Translations under genes and position numbers: made by a program | In this document: positions 36,166 through 45,734 of the stretch, piece after piece | Position numbering within the stretch: the stretch's first letter is position 1 | Layout of the letters: each line of letters begins with the position of its first letter | DNA from: Vigna angularis | Taxonomy: Eukaryota; Streptophyta; Magnoliopsida; Fabales; Fabaceae | Assembly (NCBI RefSeq): GCF_016808095.1 | Contig: NC_068973.1 | Location: forward strand, 18,209,501 to 18,273,500 | DNA length: 64,000 nucleotides | Reading direction: 5' to 3' | Notes under the pieces: generated by a model | Told to the model about the DNA's origin: nothing | The model's input: the letters and a program-made list of their open reading frames with translations, nothing else | Databases searched by the model: none

Positions 36166-36744
36166 TGCTACGATCTGGTCTAGGAAAAAGTACGGTCTTT
36201 TCTGAATTTATATCTTCAACAGCCACAAAAAAAATAAATTAAAGAAGAACGCAAAATAAGACAGAGATAAGGATACCACAATCTTGCTTATTGATGAGTC
36301 AAGTGAAGATTCGCAACAAAGATGTTAATCCAAGAACTAAGAGAATCCTCTCTAAAAAATACAAATGCATAATATTATGACTCAAAAGTGTTTACATTAG
36401 CTTTTTGTACCTCTGTATATAGGCACATAAGTTTAAGAAAACCTCTAAACCCTTGAATAAAGTGCAAAGCCTAAAACACATAAAAATAATAAAAAACAAA
36501 ATTACACATGTAAACTTTTTGCCTAGCGATGCCCACTTGCCCAAGGAACACAAATTAGCTCGCCCAATGAATTTAATATTTTGTAAAATTAAAATAAACT
36601 TATAGATTGTGCGCATGATCTTCATGTTTTTAAAATTCACTCCATAGAACATTATAAGATTCAAGGAGACATGTTTTGATGTTGGACCTTCATGTTCTTT
36701 CTTAAGTTCTTCTCATATATATTTCAAGAGATATTCCTCTATCA
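36166..36744 (-). repeat. Copy B, 5' LTR (right on plus strand), short end
   Basis: TGCTACGATC...CCTCTATCA. It lacks the last 80 or so bp present in the left LTR and ends at an internal TATCA. Confidence 0.8.
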
Positions 36745-36749
36745 AAATG

Positions 36750-37677
36750 TTTCAAAAGCATCATCTTTATGGGTCAAGAACTTTACCCATGTCCATCTAG
36801 AAAATTGATCAATGACTATCAGTCCATAGCGTTTACAACTTACAGACGCGATTCTTATAGGACCAAATAGATCTATATAAAGCATCTCTAGAGGTCTTTT
36901 TGTAGAAATGATATTTTTATTATTGAAAGATTCCTTGACTTGTTTTACTTTCATGCAAGTATTACAAAAGACTGTATCATTGAATGATACTTTAGGCAAT
37001 CCTCTTACGAGGTCATGGTGTTGCAACTTTGAGATTAATCTCATATTTGTATGTAGACATTTACTATGCCTTGTTATTGCCTCATCTTTTATAGATATTA
37101 AACATGAAACTCTTTGAGCATGTAATTCATTTAAATCTATCTTGTACAAGTTATCTTGTCTATTGGTAGAAAATACAAGTAGACCTTGATCATCTAAGAC
37201 TCTATATTGACGTTATTCAAAGAAAATTATGTATTCGTTATCACATAATTGACTTATGCTAAGCAAATTATGTTTCAGGACATGTACAAGGAGAACATTA
37301 TCAATTTAAGGGGAATGGTTTATACCTATTTTTCTAATGCATGTGGTTTTGTGTTTTTTATTTCCTCCGAACATCACAGTTCATCCCCTCTTGTTCCTTA
37401 GGCTTTGGAACATAAACTTTTCTCTCATTATATGTCCTAAGCACCCACTGTCCAAGTACCATGACATGGGTTTCCTTGTCATAATCAAGCAAGTATGCAA
37501 GACAAATGATTTCATTTTTAGGTACCCACCTTGCATTTGGTCTTATCTTGTTAGTTTTTGACATTTTTTTTTTCTTTTTAGAGTTAGATATGCATAACTA
37601 GAATTTTTCTCATTTGCTTTGACAAAGGAATAAATTTAGACTTTTGCTCATAATGATTTATTTTGCCTTTGTATCCT
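36750..37677 (-). pseudogene. SIRE-like Copia pol fragment: GAG-pre-integrase and integrase N-terminal half
   Basis: The minus strand from about 37564 gives a damaged protease/pre-integrase stretch (LGQWVLRTYNERK, where intact elements have DSGCSRHMTG). Then comes TRHSKCLHTNMRLISKLQ, the zinc-binding pair in NTCMKVKQVKESF and the integrase motif YIDLFGPI with the first catalytic Asp. The frame runs to WVKFLTHKDDAFETF, where the gag-only element interrupts it; it resumes at 33413. On the other side it is cut at 37677 by the Gypsy element. Confidence 0.85.
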
Positions 37678-38984
37678 TGATAACAGTTGAAAAACTGTTA
37701 TTTTCATGCTTAAAATTGATACTAAAAGCAACCTTTAGACTTAGAAACTAGCTTGAAATCATACTTTTATCCATATTTTCAGAAATAAGAGAGCTGGACA
37801 GGTTTATGCTTGATTTCAGTGTTTTTGTGCAGGTTTTAAGGTGAATTTAGTGAAAGAAGTGAAGAAGGAGAGAGATAAAATCAGAAAAGGAATCGAAGAG
37901 TGCAAAAAGAAGAAGTCGAAGTCACCGCTCAGCGGCATTTTACCGCTGAGCGGCACTCAAGAGGTTGCGGGAGGTCCGCTGAGGGGCAAAATGGCCGCTG
38001 AGGGGAGAAAACGAGACGCGCAATCACCGCTGAGCGGTATTTTACCGCTGAGCGGCACACTTATGGGCTTGGGCTTTTGACTTTTTGTAATTTACGAATG
38101 GTATTTAAGCTTTAGGGTTTCCTAGGGTTAGGTATCTTTGGCAGAAACGAAGCAAACACTCTCTCTTCCACCCCTTTGAAGGAGGATCTTGGATGCTCAG
38201 GCTACCTCTTCACCTTTTTAGGGTTTTATCTTTCATTCTTTCACTATTGTTCATCTAGGTTCACCATGAATATGGTGAACTAAACCTTGTATGTTTGTTG
38301 GGGAATCAATGTAATCTTTTGAAGCTCTCATATATGGAATTTGTGCTTGCATCTTAATCTAAGATTTATGCTTTCTTTCATCATTAGTTAGGGTTTTTCC
38401 TCTTTGCTTAATGCTTGCTTTGTTTAACTCATTCAATGCATGATTATTGGTTTTGTCGATACGGACACGTATGGGGAAGTCTAGATCTGGGGAATTTCTC
38501 CCAATAGGTATATTGGTTGCCTTAAGCTCCTGTGCTAAATAAACTAATTATTAGGGATGCTAGGAATCGTATGAACTCGTAATTAGGGAGAAGCCTTCTT
38601 TGAAAGGTAATTTAGAGAGTGGCATTAACAATGATGAATTGAATGTTGAATTCCCAAAATATATGAGAGTGAATAAGATGAAATTGATAACCCCAACAAC
38701 ATACTCATCCATATATTCCATTGAAAGTATTTGTATTTTGCTTTAGCCATTGATCACATTCATGCATACATGTTTATTTTCTGTTTTGCATATTAAATTC
38801 AACTTATTTCGTCCTTAAGTCTTAGCTAATCAACAAATCACATAACTAAACTAGGCCGTGAGTCCTTTGGGAAAACGATACTTGGTCTTACCGAGTTTTA
38901 TTACTTGAAACGATTCGGTCATACTTGCCGATTGTAAAACAAGTTTGTGACATCATATTTTGGTGCTTACAAATTTGTCCATCA
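37678..38984 (+). repeat. Gypsy 5' LTR with PLSG-repeat small ORF and GC-rich hairpins
   Basis: TGATAACAGTTG...TTTGTCCATCA. At 37841-38080 a 79-codon frame encodes a basic head then repeated PLSGILPLSGT units. The underlying DNA is CCGCTCAGCGG then CCGCTGAGCGG about 18 bp later, which can pair as an 11-bp stem. The same frame exists in the other LTR (43938-44177). TTTAAGC plus AGGGTTTCC near 38105 may mark the transcription start zone. Confidence 0.9.
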
Positions 38985-38990
38985 AGTTTT

Positions 38991-39010
38991 TGGCGCCGCT
39001 GCCGGGGACT
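38991..39010 (+). promoter_or_regulatory. Primer binding site, tRNA-Asp type
   Basis: TGGCGCCGCTGCCGGGGACT, six bases after the LTR. It complements the 3' end of plant tRNA-Asp(GTC) with about two mismatches, judged from memory of that tRNA. Confidence 0.75.
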
Positions 39011-39245
39011 CGTGGTTTAACTGGTTAATTTGTGTGATTATTGATTATCTTTGACTTTAAATTTGAATTTCTGTTTTTATTTTTTCTGTTTTTATTTTAT
39101 TTTATTTTACTTTTCTGTTTTTATTTTATTTTATTTTATTTTTTCTGTTTTCTGTTTTTATCTTCTTATCTTTGATCTTATATCTTCTTTTATATCTTTT
39201 TGTGCTAACAATTGTTTTTAGGGTTTTGTGCCTAATGTCTGCAGA

Positions 39246-40136
39246 ATGCAATTTGGTCAAGAATTTAACTATATGGGCACTCAATTCTACCAAAGTAATC
39301 TCAACCACTGGTGGGAACCTCACTCAAGCATGGATCAAAGCCAATTTTGGCAAGCTGCTGGACAATTTGAGAACCAACCACAACAACAATGGCAGCGGAA
39401 ACCCTCTCTATCAGAAAGTTTGGAGGACACCCTTCAACGATTTTTGAAAAATTCCGACTCTACTCAGAAAAGCATTGAAGAATCATGTAAAAGGATGGAG
39501 ATGCACTTTCGTTACATTAGTCAGAGATTGAATGATGAGGTTAATACTGAAGTTAACCTTAAGGAGGAAGGGCAAACCAATGTCACTGAAAGTGACAAGA
39601 TTCTTGATGAGAAAAAAATAGAGGGAGATGCAGAAAAGATAGAGAGAAAAGAGAAAGAAGAGTTGAGTGAGAAAAATAAAGATGAAGAAAAAGAGAAAGA
39701 AGTGGTTGAGAGAGAAGAGAGAAAGAAGATTTGTGTGAAAATAAAGAAGTTGAAAAGAAAAAGAAAAGGGAAGAAAAAAATAAAAGAAAAGAAAAAGAGA
39801 AATTTTAGGGAGAGAAAAAGGAAGAAAAAGAAGATGAGAGGAAAGAAGAAGAAATCATATGAAAAATCCCATCCTCATCTAAAGAAGAATCATGGGAAGG
39901 AAAAGAAATTCAAGTGCTTTATGGAAATCTTCAAGAAATTGGAGATTAAAGTTCCTATGATTGAGACACTGCAACAGGTTCCTGGTTTGATGAAATTTCT
40001 GAAGAAGTTCAGTAGAAAGAAGAAAAAGAAGAAGGAACATGAGCTTTATTGGGTCAAGCTAATGACGTTAAAAGAGCGCTTGCTGGGAGGCAACCCAGTG
40101 ATTTACAAACTTTTGATTTGGATTTTGGTTTTGTAA
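39246..40136 (+). CDS. Gag-like protein of the Gypsy element
   Basis: The first ATG in frame is 39246 (MQFGQEFNYMGTQFYQ), giving 296 aa. A Gln/Trp-rich N-terminus is followed by a coiled segment (ESLEDTLQRFLKNSDSTQK). Residues about 130-240 are almost entirely Lys/Glu/Arg from a purine-rich tract. The C-terminal part CFMEIFKKLEIKVPMIETLQ...VPGLMKFLKKF resembles the end of Athila-type gag (LxxLxINIPFxExLxxMPxYxKFLK). No zinc knuckle or protease follows. The last codons overlap the first copy of the GGGAGGCAACCCAG motif. Gag identity is inferred from position and that C-terminal similarity. Confidence 0.65.
   Translation: MQFGQEFNYMGTQFYQSNLNHWWEPHSSMDQSQFWQAAGQFENQPQQQWQRKPSLSESLEDTLQRFLKNSDSTQKSIEESCKRMEMHFRYISQRLNDEVNTEVNLKEEGQTNVTESDKILDEKKIEGDAEKIERKEKEELSEKNKDEEKEKEVVEREERKKICVKIKKLKRKRKGKKKIKEKKKRNFRERKRKKKKMRGKKKKSYEKSHPHLKKNHGKEKKFKCFMEIFKKLEIKVPMIETLQQVPGLMKFLKKFSRKKKKKKEHELYWVKLMTLKERLLGGNPVIYKLLIWILVL
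40051..40098 (+). repeat. Conserved GGGTCAAGCT...GGGAGGCAACCCAG motif, copy 1
   Basis: A 48-nt unit with GACGTTAAA, AGCGCT and CTGGGAGGCAACCCAG; the last part can fold as CTGGG/CCCAG. Copy 2 is at 40333-40380. Similar strings occur in Athila-like elements of other plants (memory). Confidence 0.8.
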
Positions 40137-40182
40137 CTTTTACTTTGTGGTCATTATTTTTGTAAATATTTTGTTGGATATA

Positions 40183-40322
40183 GCATCTACTGAAGGATGC
40201 TAGGTGGTTAAGTATCTACTGAAGGATACTAGGTTTGTAACACCTACTGATGGGTGTTAGTGAGAAAATTTTGCATCTACTAATGGGTGCTGGTAAGTTT
40301 GAAACACCTACTGATGGGTGTT
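40183..40322 (+). repeat. Five tandem stem-loops with covarying stems
   Basis: Units at 40183-40200, 40212-40229, 40239-40258, 40273-40290 and 40303-40322. The stems are GCATC/GATGC, GTATC/GATAC, AACACC/GGTGTT, GCATC/GGTGC (one T-G wobble) and AACACC/GGTGTT. Every loop has 8 nt: TACTGAAG twice, TACTGATG twice, TACTAATG once. Loop text is kept while both stem arms change together. The linkers (10-14 nt) are T/G-rich. The array lies between gag and the downstream ORF, on the RNA sense strand. Confidence 0.8.
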
Positions 40323-40332
40323 GGTGGATTTT

Positions 40333-40380
40333 GGGTCAGGCTCGTGACGTTAAACAAGCGCTACCTGGGAGGCAACCCAG
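40333..40380 (+). repeat. Conserved GGGTCAGGCT...GGGAGGCAACCCAG motif, copy 2
   Basis: Second copy of the 40051-40098 unit with a few substitutions; together they bracket the stem-loop array. Confidence 0.8.
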
Positions 40381-40498
40381 TTGATTGATTGTTTCTGTTT
40401 GTTTATTTTAGTTAGGATTTGCATAAGCATTTTTAACATTGAATTGCAGGGAACCCATGAGGGGCATGTAGGGAAGACACGTAGGTTAAGAAAAGAAG

Positions 40499-41170
40499 GA
40501 GAGGAGCACATCACGAAAGTGCCGCTGAGCGGTATTTTACCGCTGAGCGGCACTCTCGCAGATTGGGCTTTAGTTCCCCTTAGCGGGACCCGAGCCCATT
40601 AGGGTATTTTTAAACCCTAAGCTGCGTAAAGTCTTATATTTTCTGGTTTCTCTCTGCACAAACACTTCCACACATCCTCTCTTAGGTTTTCCACATCTTT
40701 TCACTCTTCCCTCTTAAGAAAATTTCTCTTCCACTCACTTTTTCACTAGTGTGCCATCAAAGTTTGGGGTTGGAAGAGAGCATTCTAGCTTGGAAGCATT
40801 CTCATTGCATCTAGCATCTCCACCCAAGTAAGTAAAATGCATTTTGTTCATTCTAGGGTTCTTGAATTTGAATGTGATTGTGAAAGCATGAATATTTAGG
40901 GGTTTTGATTTCTATGCATGATTTGATGATATATTTGATGTTTGAACCGATTAAACTGCATGATCATGAACTGGAAAACTGAAAATTGCATTTGGGTGGA
41001 GTTAGGAAAGCTTTAAAATAGGTTTTTCAAAAAATCTGCAGAGTTACCGCTGAGGGGTAATCTGCCGCTGAGCGGCACTCTGCTAGATTTGATTTTTCTG
41101 AAATTTTGCGTGTTGGAATGTGGCACTGGTGGCGCTGAGGGGAAATTCTGGCCCTCAGCGGTGGTTTAGC
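40499..41170 (+). repeat. Dispersed CCGCTGAGCGG palindromes in the Gypsy leader of ORF2
   Basis: CCGCTGAGCGG pairs occur at about 40523-40552 and single or degenerate forms at 40575, 41047, 41064, 41133 and 41152 (CCCTCAGCGG). The same word occurs four or more times in each LTR. Confidence 0.75.
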
Positions 41171-41249
41171 TTCGAAAGGAGTTGTGTTCTGTGTTTTACT
41201 AATGATTAACATCATGTTCTGTGGTTTTGTTTGTGTTTTGAATGTAGGA

Positions 41250-42485
41250 ATGGCATCTTCATCAGGAAAAAGATTGAAAACCATGGCAACCAAGAGAAAG
41301 GAAAAGGAACCAAAGCAACCCCATTCTGGCAGGTTCCTCTCTAGGAAACATGAGAAGCACTTTAGGGTGGTTCAGGACAGGAGACTTCTGATGGAGAGAA
41401 AGGTTGGAATGATACCTAACTTTGCTCCTCAATTTGGAGAGCAAGTGTTAGGGAATGATTGGGGAAAGCTAGCCACTTATCCTGCACCTGCCAACATAGC
41501 TGTGGTAAAGGAATTTTACGCCAATGCAAAGAAAATTGATGATTATCCAGCTGAGAATTATTTGGGCTATGTCAGAGGCCATGCTATCAGGTATGATCCT
41601 GATTCTATCAACAACTTCCTGGATACTGTGTGGGCTGGTGAGCAATGTCAGTTTGCTCTTTGCATGGAGGAAGGTGCTGATTTTGAGGATGTGGAGAGAG
41701 TGTTGTGTATACCTGGAGGACACTTCCAAAGGAATAGATCTGGCTCAGTGGTTAACATTAGGAGGATAGATTTGAATCCTCTTGCAAAATATTGGATGGC
41801 ATTTTCTCATGCCAACATTCAGCCATGTTCACATGTGTCAGATATTACTCTCAGCAGGGCACTATTCATCTACTGTGCTATCAGAAATTTAAATGTTAAT
41901 ATTGGGCAGGTGATAGCTGATGAAATTAGTGTATGTGCTAACACCTCAAACAACAAAGCACCATTAGGACATCCTTCTTTGATCACTCACCTTTGCAAGC
42001 TAGCTGGGGTGGACATTTCTGTTCCACCATTTGAGAGGCCAAGAAAAGCTATTGATGAGGCCTATTATAGACAGTACTATGGAGGTGAGGATGTAGCTCA
42101 GCCAGTTCCACCACGCCGTGCTCGTAGAGAGAGAGGGCCAGCATAGAGCCAGACATCTGCTGAGACACATGAAGCAGAACCATTCCAGATGAGGGACATG
42201 TATATGTCTCTTATAGGTGCTCAGTTGCAGTCCATTCACAGAGGGCAGGTGGCCACTGCTGAGATGATAGTGGGGATGTATGATACACCTCCAGCCCACA
42301 GGTGGACTATGGATGAATTCCACAATGTAGTAGCTTGGCCAGAAGAACCAGTACATGGAGGAGGAGCTGGAGCAGCTGAAGCTTCAGCTAGAGATATAGA
42401 AGAAGATGAAGCTGAGGAGGAGGATGCATTTGATGATGATGAAGATGAGGAGGAAGAGGAAGATACAGAGGACAGCTCAGACTGA
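41250..42485 (+). CDS. 'Putative plant transposon protein' (PF20167-type) ORF of the Gypsy element, one in-frame TAG
   Basis: It starts MASSSGKRLKTMATKRKEKE right after an AATGTAG that looks like a splice acceptor. A globular region has RFLSRKHEKHFRVVQDRRLL, PANIAVVKEFYANAK, YVRGHAIRYDPDSINNFL, VLCIPGGHFQRNRSG, LAKYWMAFSHANIQPCSHVS and DEISVCANTSNNKAPLGHPS. The frame meets TAG at 42144-42146 (298 aa) and continues in register through a 113-codon tail rich in Asp/Glu. Flanking residues GPA*SQ suggest CAG to TAG, or programmed readthrough. This family is frequent in Athila-like and Vigna retroelements; its function is unknown. Its place before the 3' LTR is where env-like ORFs sit. Confidence 0.75.
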
Positions 42486-43774
42486 TGAGGAGCTGAGATA
42501 ACATTTACTGATGAATGCTATCATATGATTATGCTTTTGTGGTTTAAGTTTTCTGAACTTATTTGTTTTTGTTTTTAGATTAGGGTTTGATGTACTCTAT
42601 TGAAAACCTGGTTTGTTATGATGGTTTGCTATTAACTGTGATTGTGTGATAAGTACTGCTTGATGATGCTTATTGATTGATTGATGTTGAGATAGATGTG
42701 CACATTAAAATGCTTATACAGGTGATTCACAAGCTTTGTGAACAAATGCATGATATTATGATTGTGATTGTGAGATTAAGCAGGATGTGTATGTCAAATA
42801 TGAATGAGCTTATATGTGAGGTTTTGAGCTCCAGAGTTTTTGGTATGATTGAATGCTATTACTTTGAAAGCATGAATGATTTTGCCCAGGTTTTCTATGA
42901 TTGAATCAATTGCTTGTTTTGCATCATGTGATCAAGGCCATTTGTTGGAACCCTTTTTATTGGCCAAATTCATAAAGTTAGCCTACTAAAAGAGAACACG
43001 TTGTGTTCTATCCTTTGAACCCTTAGCCTTGAACATACACTGAAAATCTTTGATTGAAAATCTTTACCTTGAGTTAAGTAGAAGATCTTGTATGGTATTG
43101 TTAAATGTTCAAGTTTGGGGTTGTTGGGAAAACATGAAAAGAAAAGCATTGAGCTAAGAGCTAAAAAGTAAGAATATGCAAAGAAAAAGAAAAAGAAAAG
43201 AAAAGAAAAAGAAGTAAAGCTCAATGCAAATGCAAAGGTAAAAGAAAGTTGGGAATGAATAAGATGATTGTGTTGTTATGATTCTCTTAACTCAAGGATT
43301 TTGTGATCCAGAAGAACCAATTTTCTTGTTAGCCCAGCCACATTATAAGCCATTGAAAAGTCCTTGTGATGATGCATGCTTGTGAATGTTTTTGATTGTG
43401 GTAAAATGAAAGGCAAAGTTGATTCGTGTGACATTGTGATAATAGAGTGAAGGAGTGAAACACCTCACCTCTTATACACTTGTGTGTTGAGTGAAACACT
43501 TTACCTAGTGAGGAAATAGTCCATAAGCACATGAACATCCATGCTTAATTGATTGATCATTCATGAAAAATAGCATTTGTTGGAATTTAAATGACTTTGT
43601 GAACACTAAAGCATGTGCACATCTTGATTGAACTCTTGGTCATAAGTTTGAGTGAAGTTGTTATTTATCTTGAAAAAGAGGATTTTTGAATGAGTGAACC
43701 ATCATATGAATTGGTTGGAGATTGAGTTACATTTTGTTTGCTTGAGGACAAGCAAAGTTCTAAGTTTGGGGTTG
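42486..43774 (+). other. Gypsy 3' untranslated region
   Basis: No coding frame. AAGTTTGGGGTTGTTGGG at 43111-43128 repeats the polypurine-like sequence that precedes the 3' LTR (about 43761-43773); a third AAGTTTGGGGTTGG lies at 40760. A purine-rich AAAAAGAAAAG run sits at 43180-43220. Confidence 0.6.
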
Positions 43775-45081
43775 TGATAACAGTTGAAAAACTGTTATTT
43801 TCATGCTTAAAATTGATACTAAAAGCAACCTTTAGACTTAGAAACTAGCTTGAAATCATACTTTTATCCATATTTTCAGAAATAAGAGAGCTGGACAGGT
43901 TTATGCTTGATTTCAGTGTTTTTGTGCAGGTTTTAAGGTGAATTTAGTGAAAGAAGTGAAGAAGGAGAGAGATAGAATCAGAAAAGGAATCGAAGAGTGC
44001 AAAAAGAAGAAGTCGAAGTCACCGCTCAGCGGAATTTTACCGCTGAGCGGCACTCAAGAGGTTGCGGGAGGTCCGCTGAGGGGCAAAATGGCCGCTGAGG
44101 GGAGAAAACGAGACGCGCAATCACCGCTGAGCGGTATTTTACCGCTGAGCAGCACACTTATGGGCTTGGGCTTTTGACTTTTTGTAATTTACGAATGGTA
44201 TTTAAGCTTTAGGGTTTCCTAGGGTTAGGTATCTTTGGCAGAAACGAAGCAAACACTCTCTCTTCCACCCCTTTGAAGGAGGATCTTGGATGCTCAGGCT
44301 ACCTCTTCACCTTTTTAGGGTTTTATCTTTCATTCTTTCACTATTGTTCATCTAGGTTCACCATGAATATGGTGAACTAAACGTTGTATGTTTGTTGGGG
44401 AATCAATGTAATCTTTTGAAGCTCTCATATATGGAATTTGTGCTTGCATCTTAATCTAAGATTTATGCTTTCTTTCATCATTAGTTAGGGTTTTTCCTCT
44501 TTGCTTAATGCTTACTTTGTTTAACTCATTCAATGCATGATTATTGGTTTTGTCAATACGGACACGTACGGGGAAGTCTAGATCTGGGGAATTTCTCCCA
44601 ATAGGTATATTGGTTGCCTTAAGCTCCTGTGCTAAATAAACTAATTATTAGGGATGCTAGGAATCGTATGAACTCGTAATTAGGGAGAAGCCTTCTTTGA
44701 AAGGTAATTTAGAGAGTGGCATTAACAATGATGAATTGAATGTTGAATTCCCAAAATATATGAGAGTGAATAAGATGAAATTGATAACCCCAACAACATA
44801 CTCATCCATATATTCCATTGAAAGTATTTGTATTTTGCTTTAGCCATTGATCACATTCATGCATACATGTTTATTTTCTGTTTTGCATATTAAATTCAAC
44901 TTATTTCGTCCTTAAGTCTTAGCTAATCAACAAATCACATAACTAAACTAGGCCGTGAGTCCTTTGGGAAAACGATACTTGGTCTTACCGAGTTTTATTA
45001 CTTGAAACGATTCGGTCATACTTGCCGATTGTAAAACAAGTTTGTGACATCATATTTTGGTGCTTACAAATTTGTCCATCA
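43775..45081 (+). repeat. Gypsy 3' LTR
   Basis: 1307 bp, same length as the 5' LTR. Visible differences are single bases, for example GATAGAATC for GATAAAATC, GCAGCACAC for GCGGCACAC and ACGTACGGGG for ACGTATGGGG. Confidence 0.9.
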
Positions 45082-45086
45082 ATCCT

Positions 45087-45720
45087 AATCCTCATTTATC
45101 AAAACTGTGTTTGTAACCTTTTATCAAAGGGCCTAAATGTTCCTTGCCTTTGCAACACTTTGAGTAAAATGTCATTTTCACTTTGAACTTGTTCGACGCG
45201 TTCACTATCTTTAGCAATAGTTGAGTTTTTCTCAAATTTTTCTTTTGAACAAATAAGATTTTCACATTGTCTTTTTGACTCAACTAATTTGCTTTCAAGT
45301 TCGCAAATTTTTTGCTCTAAAGGTTTTTACATCATCCTTAGACTATGTCAAGTCGTTTTTCAAAATCTCATTTTCTTTTAAAGATTTTCTTTATTACTTT
45401 CTTAATACTTTGAAAGCTTATGATAACTTTAAGGAATTAGATAACAATTCATTATAGTCCTAAATGACTAAATGTAAATTTGAGAAATCTACCTTGTCGT
45501 TAGAGTCATTTGACGAGTATTCAACGGTGTTTGCCATTAGACACATGTTGGCTTCTTCCTCTTTCTCATCTTCAGATTTTGAAGAAACAGGGTCCTCCCG
45601 GGTGCTCATGAGAATCAAAGGCAAATTTTTTCCCTTGAATAAAGGAGGATGATTTACAAAATACCCTTCGTTTTTCGTTGGATCTTTCCTCAAGTCTTGT
45701 CAAGAACTAACCCTTGAGGT
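45087..45720 (-). pseudogene. SIRE-like Copia gag fragment
   Basis: On the minus strand just past the primer site: MRKDPTKNEGYFVNHPPLFKGKN, the classic SIRE/Copia gag start (EGYS-NRPPLFxGKN). It then jumps to SSKSEDEKEEEANMCLMAN, from the gag C-terminus, so most of gag is deleted. A further damaged stretch near 45283-45092 ends KGYKHSFDK. The Gypsy insertion follows. Confidence 0.8.
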
Positions 45721-45722
45721 TA

Positions 45723-45734
45723 GCTCTGATATCA
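45723..45734 (-). promoter_or_regulatory. Copia primer binding site (initiator Met tRNA)
   Basis: The minus strand reads TGATATCAGAGC, one base from the canonical TGGTATCAGAGC, between the LTR and gag. Confidence 0.8.

Larger units (their letters stand above)
33419..36744 (-). mobile_element. Gag-only LTR retrotransposon, copy B, TSD AAATG
   Basis: Same family and orientation as copy A. LTRs are 33419-34129 (711 bp) and 36166-36744 (579 bp), with AAATG at 33414-33418 and 36745-36749. Beside the right LTR the minus strand reads TTATTCAGACCAAGGTTCTG, a decayed initiator-Met primer site. The insertion splits the Copia integrase. The right LTR stops about 80 bp short of the family end yet still abuts a perfect TSD. 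Confidence 0.85.
37678..45081 (+). mobile_element. Young Ty3/Gypsy element without pol, 7404 bp, TSD ATCCT
   Basis: Two 1307-bp LTRs (37678-38984, 43775-45081) are flanked by ATCCT (37673-37677, 45082-45086). A tRNA-Asp-type primer site TGGCGCCGCTGCCGGGGACT lies at 38991-39010, and a polypurine-like AAGTTTGGGGTTG immediately precedes the 3' LTR. I count seven differences by eye between the LTRs, about 0.5%, so insertion is recent. The interior has a gag-like ORF, a structured spacer and a 'plant transposon protein' ORF, but no protease, reverse transcriptase or integrase. Gag and the GGGAGGCAACCCAG motif suggest an Athila-related, trans-mobilised lineage. Confidence 0.9.
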
